From Bacillus sp. BP-3 (GTDB lineage: Bacteria; Bacillota; Bacilli; Bacillales; Bacillaceae_G): a DNA stretch of 64,000 nt. Both the position numbers and the translations under genes were made by a program. Positions 27,015-35,300 of the stretch are shown piece after piece. The notes beneath the pieces were generated by a model. The model was not told where the DNA came from and did no database searches. It saw nothing but the letters and a program-made list of their open reading frames with translations. Location of the stretch: contig NZ_JAQOTJ010000008.1 of the NCBI RefSeq assembly GCF_028401955.1, positions 62,001 to 126,000 on the forward strand, in the 5' to 3' direction. Each line of letters opens with the position of its first letter. The first letter of the stretch is position 1.

Positions 27015-27734
27015 ATGGAGCGAGCAACAGTGTTACAGGCGCAAGATGAAACGTTTATGCAAGGTGTAAAAGACTGTTTGCCGACAGTGCTCGGTTATTT
27101 AAGTATCGGGGTGGCATCAGGTATTATTGAAAAAACAGCAGGATTTTCATTAACAGAAATTGCGTTGATTTCATTGCTGATTTATGCAGGTTCAGCACAA
27201 TTCATTATGGCTGGAATGTTTGTAGCAGGTGCACCAGCTTCTACTATTATTTTTACAGTTTTCTTTGTGAATTTAAGGCATTTTTTAATGAGCGCAGCAT
27301 TAGCTCCATATTTAAAAAACGTATCAGCTTGGAAAAACGTAGTGATCGGTTCGCAAATTACTGATGAAACATTTGGCGTTGCAGCGCAGCATGTAACAGG
27401 AAAGCAATATATAGGTGAAAAGTGGATGCTCGGTTTAAATATGACAGGTTATATAAACTGGGCATTTGCAAATATTATTGGCGGCATTTTAGGAGACTGG
27501 ATACCAGATCCGCACACGTACGGGATGGATTATGCGATTCCAGCGATGTTTATCGGCTTATTTGTTTTACAACTTGTAAGCAATCGGCCAGAGCTACTTG
27601 TTCATCTTTGCGTTGCTATTTCATCCATGATCATTGCATATAGTGCCCATTTCTTTGTATCAAATAGCGTAGCTGTTATTGTTGCTACACTTGCAGCAGC
27701 GACAATTGGGGTGGTGATTGAAAAATGGAAGTGA
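27015..27734 (+). CDS. azlC: AzlC-type branched-chain amino-acid exporter, large subunit
   Basis: A 239-residue membrane protein with about five or six helices and the AzlC patterns 'LIYAGSAQFIMAGM' and 'FVNLRHFLMSAALAPYL'. AzlC works with AzlD to export branched-chain amino acids and their analogues. AAGGAGGAG precedes ATG 27,015. It overlaps azlD by 10 bases, as expected for a co-translated pair. Confidence 0.92.
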   Translation: MERATVLQAQDETFMQGVKDCLPTVLGYLSIGVASGIIEKTAGFSLTEIALISLLIYAGSAQFIMAGMFVAGAPASTIIFTVFFVNLRHFLMSAALAPYLKNVSAWKNVVIGSQITDETFGVAAQHVTGKQYIGEKWMLGLNMTGYINWAFANIIGGILGDWIPDPHTYGMDYAIPAMFIGLFVLQLVSNRPELLVHLCVAISSMIIAYSAHFFVSNSVAVIVATLAAATIGVVIEKWK

Positions 27735-28045
27735 GATGGGATTTGTTACTTGTTGTGCTCGGAGCTGCGATTGTCACATTGCTTCCAAGAGTTATACCAC
27801 TGCTTGTATTAAGTAAAGTAGGAATTCCAGAATGGGGATTAAGATGGCTGGGGCATATTCCAATTGCAATATTAGCAGCATTGTTGGCACAAACGTTATT
27901 TATGTATGAAACGATGAAAGTAGATTATTTAGTAGCTGCTATTCCGACGTTTCTTGTTGCGATCTTCACACGGAGTTTACTTGGGGCTGTATTAACGGGA
28001 GTTATTGTGGTGTTTTTGTTGCGTTTCTTTCTCTCGATTTTATAA
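27725..28045 (+). CDS. azlD: AzlD-type amino-acid exporter, small subunit
   Basis: A 106-residue protein with three to four hydrophobic segments and the AzlD opening 'LLPRVIPLLVLSK'. It starts inside the end of azlC. Together the two form the exporter described for azaleucine resistance in B. subtilis. Confidence 0.92.
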   Translation: MEVRWDLLLVVLGAAIVTLLPRVIPLLVLSKVGIPEWGLRWLGHIPIAILAALLAQTLFMYETMKVDYLVAAIPTFLVAIFTRSLLGAVLTGVIVVFLLRFFLSIL

Positions 28046-28161
28046 TTAGAAATGGAATTTACTGAAAAAATTCTCAATAATGTAAGTTTCGTAGTTTAGA
28101 AAAAGGAGTATCTCATATTGTATCGAATTTTGTAGTATAACGATTACAAAGGGAGGGTGCC

Positions 28162-28368
28162 ATGTTCATTTTAGGAATTGCTGTTGTTATGTTTACAATG
28201 TTGTTATTTGTTATCATTGGGCTTACAACATATAAAATGCTTGTTCAAAAAGTGACGCCTCAAATTTACTACACACCGTTTGATTCCATCAGTGCGCAAT
28301 CGCGTGTGGAGTTTCATGAAGAGCAGGGAGATAGAGAAAAACGTGCAGAGAAAGATAATAACAGATAA
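28162..28368 (+). CDS. Small membrane protein, DUF3951-like
   Basis: A 68-residue protein with one N-terminal membrane helix (about residues 3-25), a middle 'YYTPFDSISAQ' segment and a charged tail. It resembles the small DUF3951 proteins found in Bacillus, a judgement from memory of the pattern. An AAGGGAGG ribosome site precedes the ATG. Function unknown. Confidence 0.65.
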   Translation: MFILGIAVVMFTMLLFVIIGLTTYKMLVQKVTPQIYYTPFDSISAQSRVEFHEEQGDREKRAEKDNNR

Positions 28369-28394
28369 AACTATTTTATGTTGAAAGGGAAAAA

Positions 28395-28688
28395 ATGAAG
28401 AATTTGAAAATAATTAGTATTACTGGTATTGTAACAATTTTGATTGTCTTGGGAATCTCAATTTTTTCACCTTATAATGTTTTAAATCGTGTTCATGCAG
28501 AAGAGATTTTGCAAGAAAAAGGATTAAAAGACGAATTTGAAGGTAAAAATGTACAGAATGTTATTTATAAAGGTGACCACACTTATGTTGTTAAAGCAGA
28601 TACAAAAGAATATGTTGTAATTCAGGAATATTACACATTTATGAACTATAAATGGAAGATATATGAACTTCAAAATACGTGGGAATAA
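28395..28688 (+). CDS. Unknown small membrane-anchored or secreted protein
   Basis: A 97-residue protein with an N-terminal hydrophobic helix (residues ~7-24, IISITGIVTILIVLGISIF) that may be a signal anchor, then an extracytoplasmic domain rich in aromatic residues. Start ATG 28,395 follows AAAGGGAA. I do not recognise the family. Confidence 0.7.
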   Translation: MKNLKIISITGIVTILIVLGISIFSPYNVLNRVHAEEILQEKGLKDEFEGKNVQNVIYKGDHTYVVKADTKEYVVIQEYYTFMNYKWKIYELQNTWE

Positions 28689-28802
28689 AAATTCTCATGT
28701 CTTCTTAGCACTTTCACCACAGCAAATCCTATCATTTACAATTTGATGCTTCTTGCATACGTTCTCTATTTAATGGTTCCTATTCGAATCGAAAGAAGAA
28801 AT

Positions 28803-28835
28803 ATAACAGAGGAGTAGGTGCTACTTCTCTGTTAT
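28803..28835 (-). terminator. Terminator of the hydrolase-monooxygenase operon
   Basis: ATAACAGAG and CTCTGTTAT form the stem on the minus strand. The stop codon of the hydrolase gene (28,821-28,823) lies inside the hairpin. Confidence 0.7.
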
Positions 28836-29417
28836 GTTTTGAAGAAAAGAACGTATCATCTCATACCCCTGATCTGCAATTTGATCATTGTACGCTGTAG
28901 AAAATGGATCAAGAAATCCATGTTCTCCGTTCAGTTGCTTTATATTTAGAAGTTGATGACCTTTATCTTGTAAACTTTCAATTAAAGCAGAAACTGAAAA
29001 ACTAGTTTCGTTTGCTGGGAATAATAAAAGCGCCCGGCATTTCGGTACAATATTTGTGTAATCACGGATACGTGAACCATAACATCCGATAACAAAATCA
29101 ATTCTAGAATCTTCACTATATAACCAAGCAATTGTTGCGCCAACGCTAAATCCAAGAACTCCAACAAAAGCATAGTTATTTCGAAGTTCAGTGAGCGTAC
29201 TGTCAATTTGTTGCTTTCCCTGTTCAAATCCAATGTTATTCATAAAATGTAAGTATGCTTCTGTTTCTTGATCGTAATGAAAAGGAGTGGAGCGCTGTAA
29301 TAAATTTGGGCAAACCACGTCTATAGTGGAGGATGATAGTGTCTGAATAACATGCTTCATATGTTGGTTGATTCCATATATTTCGTGTAGGAGTAGAATT
29401 GCTGTTTTCTGTTCCAT
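28821..29417 (-). CDS. Dienelactone-hydrolase-family alpha/beta hydrolase
   Basis: A 198-residue protein opening KTAILLLHEIYGIN, with the nucleophile elbow GFSVGA near residue 95 and a likely catalytic histidine in GEHGFLDP near 170. The usual dienelactone hydrolase has a cysteine nucleophile (GxCxG); here it is serine, so the substrate may differ. It overlaps the monooxygenase gene upstream by one base and forms a two-gene operon with it. Confidence 0.8.
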   Translation of the reverse strand: MEQKTAILLLHEIYGINQHMKHVIQTLSSSTIDVVCPNLLQRSTPFHYDQETEAYLHFMNNIGFEQGKQQIDSTLTELRNNYAFVGVLGFSVGATIAWLYSEDSRIDFVIGCYGSRIRDYTNIVPKCRALLLFPANETSFSVSALIESLQDKGHQLLNIKQLNGEHGFLDPFSTAYNDQIADQGYEMIRSFLQNITEK

Positions 29418-29740
29418 TAAGATTTTTTCTCCTTTGTGGCTTGATACTCTCTTTCAACAAGACAAATTCTTGTATGAAATTGTTCATACCATTGTTCTCT
29501 TCCTCTTTTTCTAGCAACTGTATGGGCAGCGTGTTCTTTCCACCGCTTGATTGCTTCAAGCGATTCCCAGTATGAAATAGTGATACCAAATCCAGTTTCA
29601 TTACGGACGCTTTCAACATCGATAAATCCGGATTGTTCAGCAGCTAGCTTTACCATTTCATCTGCAACTGTTTCGTAATCGTCAGTTTCAGATGATAGTT
29701 GCGAAGTGAAAATGACAGCATAGTATGGAGCTTTGTTCAT
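29417..29740 (-). CDS. Antibiotic biosynthesis monooxygenase (ABM) domain protein
   Basis: A 107-residue ferredoxin-like single-domain protein. 'GFIDVESVRNETGFGITISYW' and 'WKEHAAHTVARKRG' match the ABM pattern seen in small monooxygenases and heme-degrading relatives. It is the first gene of the pair with the hydrolase. The exact substrate cannot be told from sequence. Confidence 0.8.
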   Translation of the reverse strand: MNKAPYYAVIFTSQLSSETDDYETVADEMVKLAAEQSGFIDVESVRNETGFGITISYWESLEAIKRWKEHAAHTVARKRGREQWYEQFHTRICLVEREYQATKEKKS

Positions 29741-29960
29741 TGTGTTTCCCCCTTACTATAAATTTTTTCTTTTTAGTTTATCACAAAATCTGAATAATGT
29801 GTCATTTTGTTCGGAACCATACATTAATTTCATTTACCGTAATGAATGTAATATCAAACAATAAAAAGAAAAAATAAGGATTCTCTCATTTTTTGTGTTT
29901 ACATCAGCAATAAGACAGTTTCTTAAGAGGGGAATTGCCTGCAAGTGTTGAACATAAAAG

Positions 29961-29993
29961 AACTCCCACTTCAAAATAAAATGAAGTGGGAGT
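29961..29993 (-). terminator. Terminator of sspH
   Basis: ACTCCCACTTCA and TGAAGTGGGAGT form a strong stem just behind the sspH stop on the minus strand. Confidence 0.8.
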
Positions 29994-29995
29994 CC

Positions 29996-30175
29996 TTATA
30001 TTTCTTCTAAGCTGTTTATTGGAACGGTGAGTTCACGATTTGGGTTTGTTGCCTCGTATATGCGCGCAGTTTCATTTGTTTCATCGACATGTTGAATCAT
30101 AACAGACATGCCTTGAAATGTTACATTGGTTTGTTCCATTGATTCTGAAATTTCTTTTGCTCTTTGAATGTTCAT
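29996..30175 (-). CDS. sspH: H-type small acid-soluble spore protein
   Basis: A 59-residue protein beginning MNIQRAKEISESMEQ and ending in ELTVPINSLEEI, matching the SspH family in length and pattern. It is made in the forespore and packed in the spore core. A start at 30,214 would add 13 residues, but GAGAGGAG sits directly before ATG at 30,175. A sigma-G promoter is expected but I could not identify one with confidence. Confidence 0.85.
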   Translation of the reverse strand: MNIQRAKEISESMEQTNVTFQGMSVMIQHVDETNETARIYEATNPNRELTVPINSLEEI

Positions 30176-30281
30176 TTTCAAACTCCTCTCTATATCCGAT
30201 TGGTAAATCATCAAGATGGAAGTTTTCTTGTACTATTATGTTCCCTAAGAACAAGGGATAATATACCAATTGATAGAGAGT

Positions 30282-31496
30282 TTAAAGTTTTTGAATCATT
30301 TGTAATGTTTCTTCAGTGAAAGAAGAGAACACTGGGGCATGGTAATCTTGCATAGCATTGTGTGCTTGTTGTGCTTCATACAGTGCTTGTTTTTTATTTT
30401 CTAGGTGCATATAGCATAGTGCACGAAAAGAGCCAGCTGTAGTCAATAATGCTTGGTCTATTGGATGGTGCGTATATGAAGGAATTGTTACTTGATCCAA
30501 CTCATGTAATGCTTCGTGATAACGCCCTAAACCATATAATGCTTTTCCTTTTTCAAGATAATAGAAGCCGTTTTTTTCGGGCTCTAGCTTTATAATAAGC
30601 TCCCTTCCATATGTTTCAACATGAGAAAGTGCTATTTCATATTGTTTCGTGATTGTATTATGAAAATAACCTTCTAATAGATGAAGCGTGGTTAATGACA
30701 AATTATTTTCTGTAAAGATGGCAAATTGCTTTGATTTCTCTAAATTGTGTAAATATCCTTCTGTATCTTTAACAAATATAGCTTGAAAAGATAAAATACG
30801 ATAAAACTCATCCATTTTATAGTACACTTGATTTTTTTTAGAAAAATCAAGTGTTTGTAAAAGGATAGCTTTACATTCCTCATAATTCCCAAGTGCTAAT
30901 AAAAGAATAGCTTCATACCAAAAAAGCTCAATTTGCATGATTAAATCCATTTCTAAATGTTTTTCATTATATTCGTCACGAATATAATGAATCAATTGTA
31001 AGCATTCATTATATTGTTTTTTTCGAAACAATGAGTAGTAGGAAATAAGTTTTGTTTCGGTACTTTCCCGATATAAAGCATATTTTTCAAAAATGATGAT
31101 GGCTTTCTCGATATACGTTTGTACATCGTAGTTTCCTGTATAAGCTGTTACTCTTGCATATTGTTTATATAAACGTGCAGCGTTCAATGTAGACGGTAGT
31201 GCATCATGTACAATAGGATGAAGGATTTCATATACCTCTTTAAAACGCAAATCTTGTATATGTTGTTCCATCTCTTGTACAAGAGTAGCAAGTTCATTTG
31301 CGTCTTCTTCTAATAAAAAGCTTGCATCGCAGCCGAGCTTGTCAGCGAGATAATGTAATGTTTTCATAGAAGGAGTTGCCTTACCATTTTCAATTTGACT
31401 GAGCATGCTTTTTGTTAGTTCTGTCCCAGCAAGTTCAGATTGGGTAAGTTTTTTTTCTTTTCGTATTGTCCGTATTTTTTCTCCGAGAGTAGTCAT
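30282..31496 (-). CDS. XRE-family regulator with TPR-like repeats
   Basis: A 404-residue protein. An N-terminal XRE helix-turn-helix (about residues 5-60: GEKIRTIRKEKKLTQSEL, 'SMLSQIENGKATPS') is followed by a long all-helical region of TPR-like units. This is the architecture of the peptide-sensing RNPP regulators such as PlcR and NprR. No signal-peptide gene is visible next to it. AAAGGAGAAG precedes ATG 31,496. It is divergent from an MFS pump and shares a control region with it. Confidence 0.82.
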   Translation of the reverse strand: MTTLGEKIRTIRKEKKLTQSELAGTELTKSMLSQIENGKATPSMKTLHYLADKLGCDASFLLEEDANELATLVQEMEQHIQDLRFKEVYEILHPIVHDALPSTLNAARLYKQYARVTAYTGNYDVQTYIEKAIIIFEKYALYRESTETKLISYYSLFRKKQYNECLQLIHYIRDEYNEKHLEMDLIMQIELFWYEAILLLALGNYEECKAILLQTLDFSKKNQVYYKMDEFYRILSFQAIFVKDTEGYLHNLEKSKQFAIFTENNLSLTTLHLLEGYFHNTITKQYEIALSHVETYGRELIIKLEPEKNGFYYLEKGKALYGLGRYHEALHELDQVTIPSYTHHPIDQALLTTAGSFRALCYMHLENKKQALYEAQQAHNAMQDYHAPVFSSFTEETLQMIQKL

Positions 31497-31517
31497 AGAA
31501 CTTCTCCTTTTATACAA

Positions 31518-31538
31518 AAGTTAAATATAATTAAACTT
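31518..31538. promoter_or_regulatory. Operator-like dyad 1 between XRE regulator and MFS pump
   Basis: A 21-base imperfect palindrome with half-sites AAGTTAAAT and ATTAAACTT around a 3-base centre. It lies 22 bases from the regulator start and is nearly the same as the dyad at 31,573-31,593. Confidence 0.6.
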
Positions 31539-31542
31539 TCTG

Positions 31543-31572
31543 TTGCTGAATTCTGAAAATTGATTATATAAT
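31543..31572 (+). promoter_or_regulatory. Probable promoter of the MFS pump
   Basis: TTGCTG at 31,543-31,548 and TATAAT at 31,567-31,572, spaced 18 bases. The two 21-base dyads lie on either side of it, so a bound regulator could block this promoter. Confidence 0.6.
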
Positions 31573-31593
31573 AAGTTTAACACAATTTAACTT
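31573..31593. promoter_or_regulatory. Operator-like dyad 2 between XRE regulator and MFS pump
   Basis: A 21-base imperfect palindrome with half-sites AAGTTTAAC and ATTTAACTT. It begins immediately after the -10 box of the pump promoter and 55 bases from the first dyad, centre to centre. Confidence 0.6.
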
Positions 31594-31612
31594 TTAAAGG
31601 GAGAGTGATTCT

Positions 31613-32887
31613 ATGGAGGGTGTATTAGAAAATCAAGATGATACACGATTGAAAATTGCAACGCGAAATATTGTTTTGATGATGATTGGAAAATTATCAT
31701 CAATGCTTGGAGCAAATATTTATACGTTCGCAATGGGGTTATACGTTTTAAAAACGACAGGATCTGGAATGGGATTTGCGATTACACTTGTTTGTGGTTC
31801 CGTTCCACGTTTAATTTGTGGACCAATTGCCGGGGCAGCAGCAGACCGAATGAACCGGAAGAAGCTCGCAGTTGGAGCTGATATATTAAGCGCTCTTATA
31901 ATGTTCATCATGTTTTTACTTTCAACTTCATTTGGACTTTCGTTAATCTTCATCTATGTATCCGCAGCACTGTTATCGATATGTGCAAGTTTTTTCTCTA
32001 TTACTTTAACATCTTCAATTCCATTTCTAGTTGATACAACACGTATTCAAAAAGCGAATTCATTAAATCAAACAGCTATATCGCTTGCAACCATTTTAGG
32101 ACCGGTTATTGGTGGTCTTGTATACGGCTTATTTTCTATGAAATTCTTTTTTTTACTGAATGGTATTACATTTGCTCTTGCAGCGCTGATAGAAGTATTT
32201 ATGGTTTTTGACTTGTATAAAGGAAACAAAAAAGAAGAGAAGGAACATATTTTAACGAGCATAAAAGAAGGTTTTGTATATGTGAAAGAGAAAAGTGACA
32301 TCTTTTCGATGGTAAAACTTTCATTTTGGCTGAATTTCTTTTTTTGTGCAGTTAACGTTTCACTACCATATATAATCGTTCAAAAATTAGCACTTTCCTC
32401 TCAGCAATTTGGAGTCATAGAAGGAATGTTTGCGGTTGGGATGCTAATTGCTTCTATTATTTTATCCGTTCGAGCAGAGACAACAAATAAGTTTCAGACG
32501 ATTCGCAGGAACCTTTTTATATTATCAGCCTTATTGTTTTGTATTGCATTGCCAATGTTTCTTTCATTATCTAATACAATGATTTTTATATATTACATTA
32601 TCCTTATGATTCTTTTTGGGGTGAATTTAATCACAATTAATGTTCCAATGCAAGTATACGTTCAAAAAACGATAGCACCTGAATATTTAGGACGTGTATT
32701 TGGATTAATTGAAACGATTGCAACTGCAATTATCCCTCTTGGAACAATTTTGTATGGAGTGCTTTTAGACTATATACCAGCATCCACTGTGATTTTCATA
32801 TCTACGTTAGGACTGTTTATTGTTGTGTTCTTTGGAACAAGAAAATGGAAGAATATTCAGCAACAAGAGGGTATAGCTGTTTCGTAA
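31613..32887 (+). CDS. MFS drug/solute efflux transporter
   Basis: A 424-residue membrane protein with about 12 helices. The loop between helices 2 and 3 has GPIAGAAADRMNRKK, the MFS motif A type. It resembles the macrolide-efflux/enterobactin-exporter-like MFS branch. AAGGGAGAG precedes ATG 31,613. The paired regulator at 30,282-31,496 probably controls it; the substrate is unknown. Confidence 0.88.
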   Translation: MEGVLENQDDTRLKIATRNIVLMMIGKLSSMLGANIYTFAMGLYVLKTTGSGMGFAITLVCGSVPRLICGPIAGAAADRMNRKKLAVGADILSALIMFIMFLLSTSFGLSLIFIYVSAALLSICASFFSITLTSSIPFLVDTTRIQKANSLNQTAISLATILGPVIGGLVYGLFSMKFFFLLNGITFALAALIEVFMVFDLYKGNKKEEKEHILTSIKEGFVYVKEKSDIFSMVKLSFWLNFFFCAVNVSLPYIIVQKLALSSQQFGVIEGMFAVGMLIASIILSVRAETTNKFQTIRRNLFILSALLFCIALPMFLSLSNTMIFIYYIILMILFGVNLITINVPMQVYVQKTIAPEYLGRVFGLIETIATAIIPLGTILYGVLLDYIPASTVIFISTLGLFIVVFFGTRKWKNIQQQEGIAVS

Positions 32888-32984
32888 AAAAGAGCAGTCA
32901 TTGTTACAAAAATATGAACTTCCTACATTTGGAGAAAAAAAGGAGTATACTAGTATCATAATCCAATTACAAGGAAGTGTCGGA

Positions 32985-33146
32985 ATGAGTACGGTTAGTG
33001 CTGTATATGGAGTTATTCTTTCTTCTCTTTTTGTTTCTTTCATTATAGGCGTAACACGTTATATTCATAAGTGGAAAGAAGGGAATGCAAAGTTAGACCA
33101 TATTGAAGAGGAAGTAAGTGATTTCATGTTACATCACGGGGAATAA
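32985..33146 (+). CDS. Small membrane-anchored protein
   Basis: A 53-residue protein: one N-terminal membrane helix (about residues 4-24), then a charged tail 'EGNAKLDHIEEEVSDFM'. The frame extends to 32,901, but CAAGGAAGTG before ATG 32,985 supports the shorter form. Function unknown; it follows the MFS gene but is probably independent. Confidence 0.6.
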   Translation: MSTVSAVYGVILSSLFVSFIIGVTRYIHKWKEGNAKLDHIEEEVSDFMLHHGE

Positions 33147-33222
33147 TTTTATTTATTATCCGTAACATTTTTAATCTTATAATTTTATTATGTAAACAAG
33201 AGAAGCGTGGTGTTCGAATAAA

Positions 33223-33278
33223 ACATCATGCTTTTTGCTAAGTAAAGCATGATATTACTAAACTTATATAAGTTTAGT
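33223..33278. repeat. Two adjacent perfect hairpins
   Basis: ATCATGCTTT and AAAGCATGAT form a stem, followed at 33,257-33,278 by a loopless 22-base perfect palindrome built on ACTAAACTTAT. Either could terminate the small gene upstream or act as an operator. Confidence 0.5.
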
Positions 33279-33316
33279 TTACAAATAATATAGGAACCCT
33301 GTTTTGGTAAGAGAAT

Positions 33317-33360
33317 GAGAGCAACTAGCTATGCATTGAAGCGACTTATATGTTGAAAAA
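33317..33360 (+). repeat. Fragment of a dispersed repeat, copy 1
   Basis: GAGAGCAACTAGCTATGCAT leads into GCGACTTATATGTTGAAAAA (33,341-33,360). The last part recurs exactly at 45,329-45,348 before the racemase gene. It ends just upstream of the phosphatase start. Confidence 0.5.
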
Positions 33361-33389
33361 ATAATAAATAAAGTAAAGGGGATAGGGGA

Positions 33390-33962
33390 ATGACTATTAT
33401 TTATTTTGTACGGCACGCACATTCTACATATACACCTGATGAGAGGGAAAGACCGTTATCTGAGAAAGGTTGGCAAGATGCAGAAAGAGTGACACAAGTA
33501 TTGAAAAATGAACCGATAGATGTTGTCATTGCTAGTCCGTATAAGAGGGCTATTCAAACGGTAGAAGGGGTTGCCGCACATTTCGAATTAACAATTCAGA
33601 TAGAGGAAGACGTAAGAGAGCGTTTATTAAGTTTGCAGCCAGTTCAAGATTTTGAACGAGCTATTACAAAAGTATGGGAAGATCCCACGTTTTATTTAGA
33701 AGGTGGAGAGTCAAACGTTATAGCTCAGGAGCGCGGAGTTTCTTGTATAATGAAAATCTTAGAGAAATATAAAGAGAAAAATATTGTAATAGGAACACAT
33801 GGAAATATTATGGCTCTTATCATGAATTATTTCGATTCCAAATATGATTTTTCATTTTGGAAGGAACTACAGATGCCTGACATATATAAGCTGACATTTA
33901 CAGAAAGCCAACTTGTTCAAGTAAATCAAATTTGGAAAGAAGATTTTGTAAAGAATGTATGA
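33390..33962 (+). CDS. Histidine phosphatase family protein
   Basis: A 190-residue phosphoglycerate-mutase-like enzyme. The phospho-accepting histidine is in YFVRHAHSTY near residue 9, an arginine in SPYKRAIQT near 56, and the second histidine in GTHGNIMAL near 136. AAAGGGGATAGGGG precedes ATG 33,390. Broad phosphatase; no substrate can be named. Confidence 0.88.
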   Translation: MTIIYFVRHAHSTYTPDERERPLSEKGWQDAERVTQVLKNEPIDVVIASPYKRAIQTVEGVAAHFELTIQIEEDVRERLLSLQPVQDFERAITKVWEDPTFYLEGGESNVIAQERGVSCIMKILEKYKEKNIVIGTHGNIMALIMNYFDSKYDFSFWKELQMPDIYKLTFTESQLVQVNQIWKEDFVKNV

Positions 33963-34051
33963 AGATTGAGGAAAAGAGCAGGAAATGATACAGCAGTAAT
34001 AGAAATAAATGGCTGGAATACAATCGTTTTTAATAAAAGGAGGCTGTTCAT

Positions 34052-34441
34052 ATGTTCGAGAAAAATAATCGATTTTCATCCATGCCAGGAGAAGTTGTAG
34101 AAGTTCATAATGTGTATGAGATTTTACCACCTGACGGAACGATTATTGGCATGGCAACACCTGAGGAAATGGAAATTGCTGCAGAACTAGAACTAAAGCA
34201 TTACGCTTTTTCACGTTTAATGGAAGCAAATATTCAATTAGACGGTGCCTCCTACAAAGAGATGCTAGAAGAATTTGAAGAATATGAAAGAAAGTCAATG
34301 GCTTTTTGGCGGGCATTGCATGAGAGATTATCTGTGCCATGGGCGTGGGTATTACGCGTTGATGTCGCAAACGGCCCTATTCATGTAAGTACTGGGAACT
34401 TGTTTTATGATGTAGAAGAGTTAGAAGAAGACTTTGAATAA
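34052..34441 (+). CDS. Unknown acidic protein
   Basis: A 129-residue soluble protein, strongly acidic, with helices in the middle and 'PWAWVLRVDVANGPIHV' near the end. AAAGGAGG precedes ATG 34,052. I do not recognise the family. Confidence 0.75.
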   Translation: MFEKNNRFSSMPGEVVEVHNVYEILPPDGTIIGMATPEEMEIAAELELKHYAFSRLMEANIQLDGASYKEMLEEFEEYERKSMAFWRALHERLSVPWAWVLRVDVANGPIHVSTGNLFYDVEELEEDFE

Positions 34442-34694
34442 AAAGAAGAGGAAAGCAGTGCTATTTTAAATAGACTAAACTAAGAAGAGGATATTATGTT
34501 CAATATATGAGCATATATCCTCTTTTCTTATACATATAAAATTAGTTATACAGATATTGGAAATGTAGTTCAGTATGTATATAATATTCAGAAAATAAAG
34601 TGTACTTAGGCGGAGGACGTAGCCCATAGCCTATAGCGGGAGGCGTAGTGAGGTCTTTAGACCGAGCGTTAATATTTTTTAGGGGTGAAGTGCT

Positions 34695-34802
34695 ATGAGG
34701 GTACAAGAGGTTCTCATAGAGAATAACAACAAAAGATACATATTACTGGATCAAGAAGGATTCCCTGTAATGCCAGTTATGAAATATATAAAGTATTTAT
34801 AA
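34695..34802 (+). pseudogene. N-terminal fragment of a tyrosine recombinase
   Basis: A 35-codon frame (MRVQEVLIENNNKRYILL, then 'DQEGFPVMPVMKYIKYL') ends in TAA. It matches the first segment of tyrosine-type recombinases common on B. cereus group plasmids and transposons, which normally continue with a SAM-like core-binding domain. AGGGGTGAAG precedes the ATG. The rest of the gene is missing. Confidence 0.55.
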
Positions 34803-34890
34803 CGTTATCAAAACATTTTCAATACCCTACAAGAAGGAAATATTATCTTTGGTAGAAAAGAGCGGATGAAACGAAAGTTAGGTGTTAAAA

Positions 34891-35037
34891 ATGGCAATTA
34901 GAGTTTATCCTAGATGGGAAAATCCCACTAGCAAACAAGCTATCGAAGCACAGAAATGGCAATTAGAATATTTTGTTGGGATGAACAATACAAATAGTTT
35001 ACCAATACAAGAACTATTAAAGCTATACTCTAACTAA
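34891..35037 (+). pseudogene. Fragment resembling the C-terminus of a MepB-family protein
   Basis: A 48-codon frame containing IRVYPRWENPTSKQAIEAQK and WQLEYFV looks like the C-terminal end of MepB-like proteins. No upstream domain is joined in frame. The call is from memory of the pattern. Together with the recombinase piece it marks 34,600-35,040 as scrambled mobile DNA. Confidence 0.35.
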
Positions 35038-35137
35038 AATTGGATAGCCATAAGCTGGCAAATAGTTGTGAATTTATACACTTAAACTATCAGGTGTAAA
35101 GTGATAATAAAGTTATTTAATTCTGATTTAAAAATAT

Positions 35138-35175
35138 AAGAGCCTCGCTACAAATCATATTGTAGTAAGGCTCTT
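35138..35175. terminator. Hairpin terminator downstream of the SUKH gene
   Basis: AAGAGCCT and CTACAA pair with TTGTAG and AGGCTCTT. It can serve either strand and lies in the 859-base gap 34,442-35,300, whose other contents are the two pseudogene fragments, repeats, and a 9-base-stem hairpin at 35,249-35,274. Confidence 0.6.
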
Positions 35176-35300
35176 TAAAGTTGTTTAATTTCTAACCTTT
35201 TAAATGTATTTGTAGACAAAAATCAATAATAAAGTTGTTTAAATCTTGTTCAACTAAAGCACCCGTTAGTTGAAGTGTAATTCTTTACAAATTATTGAGA

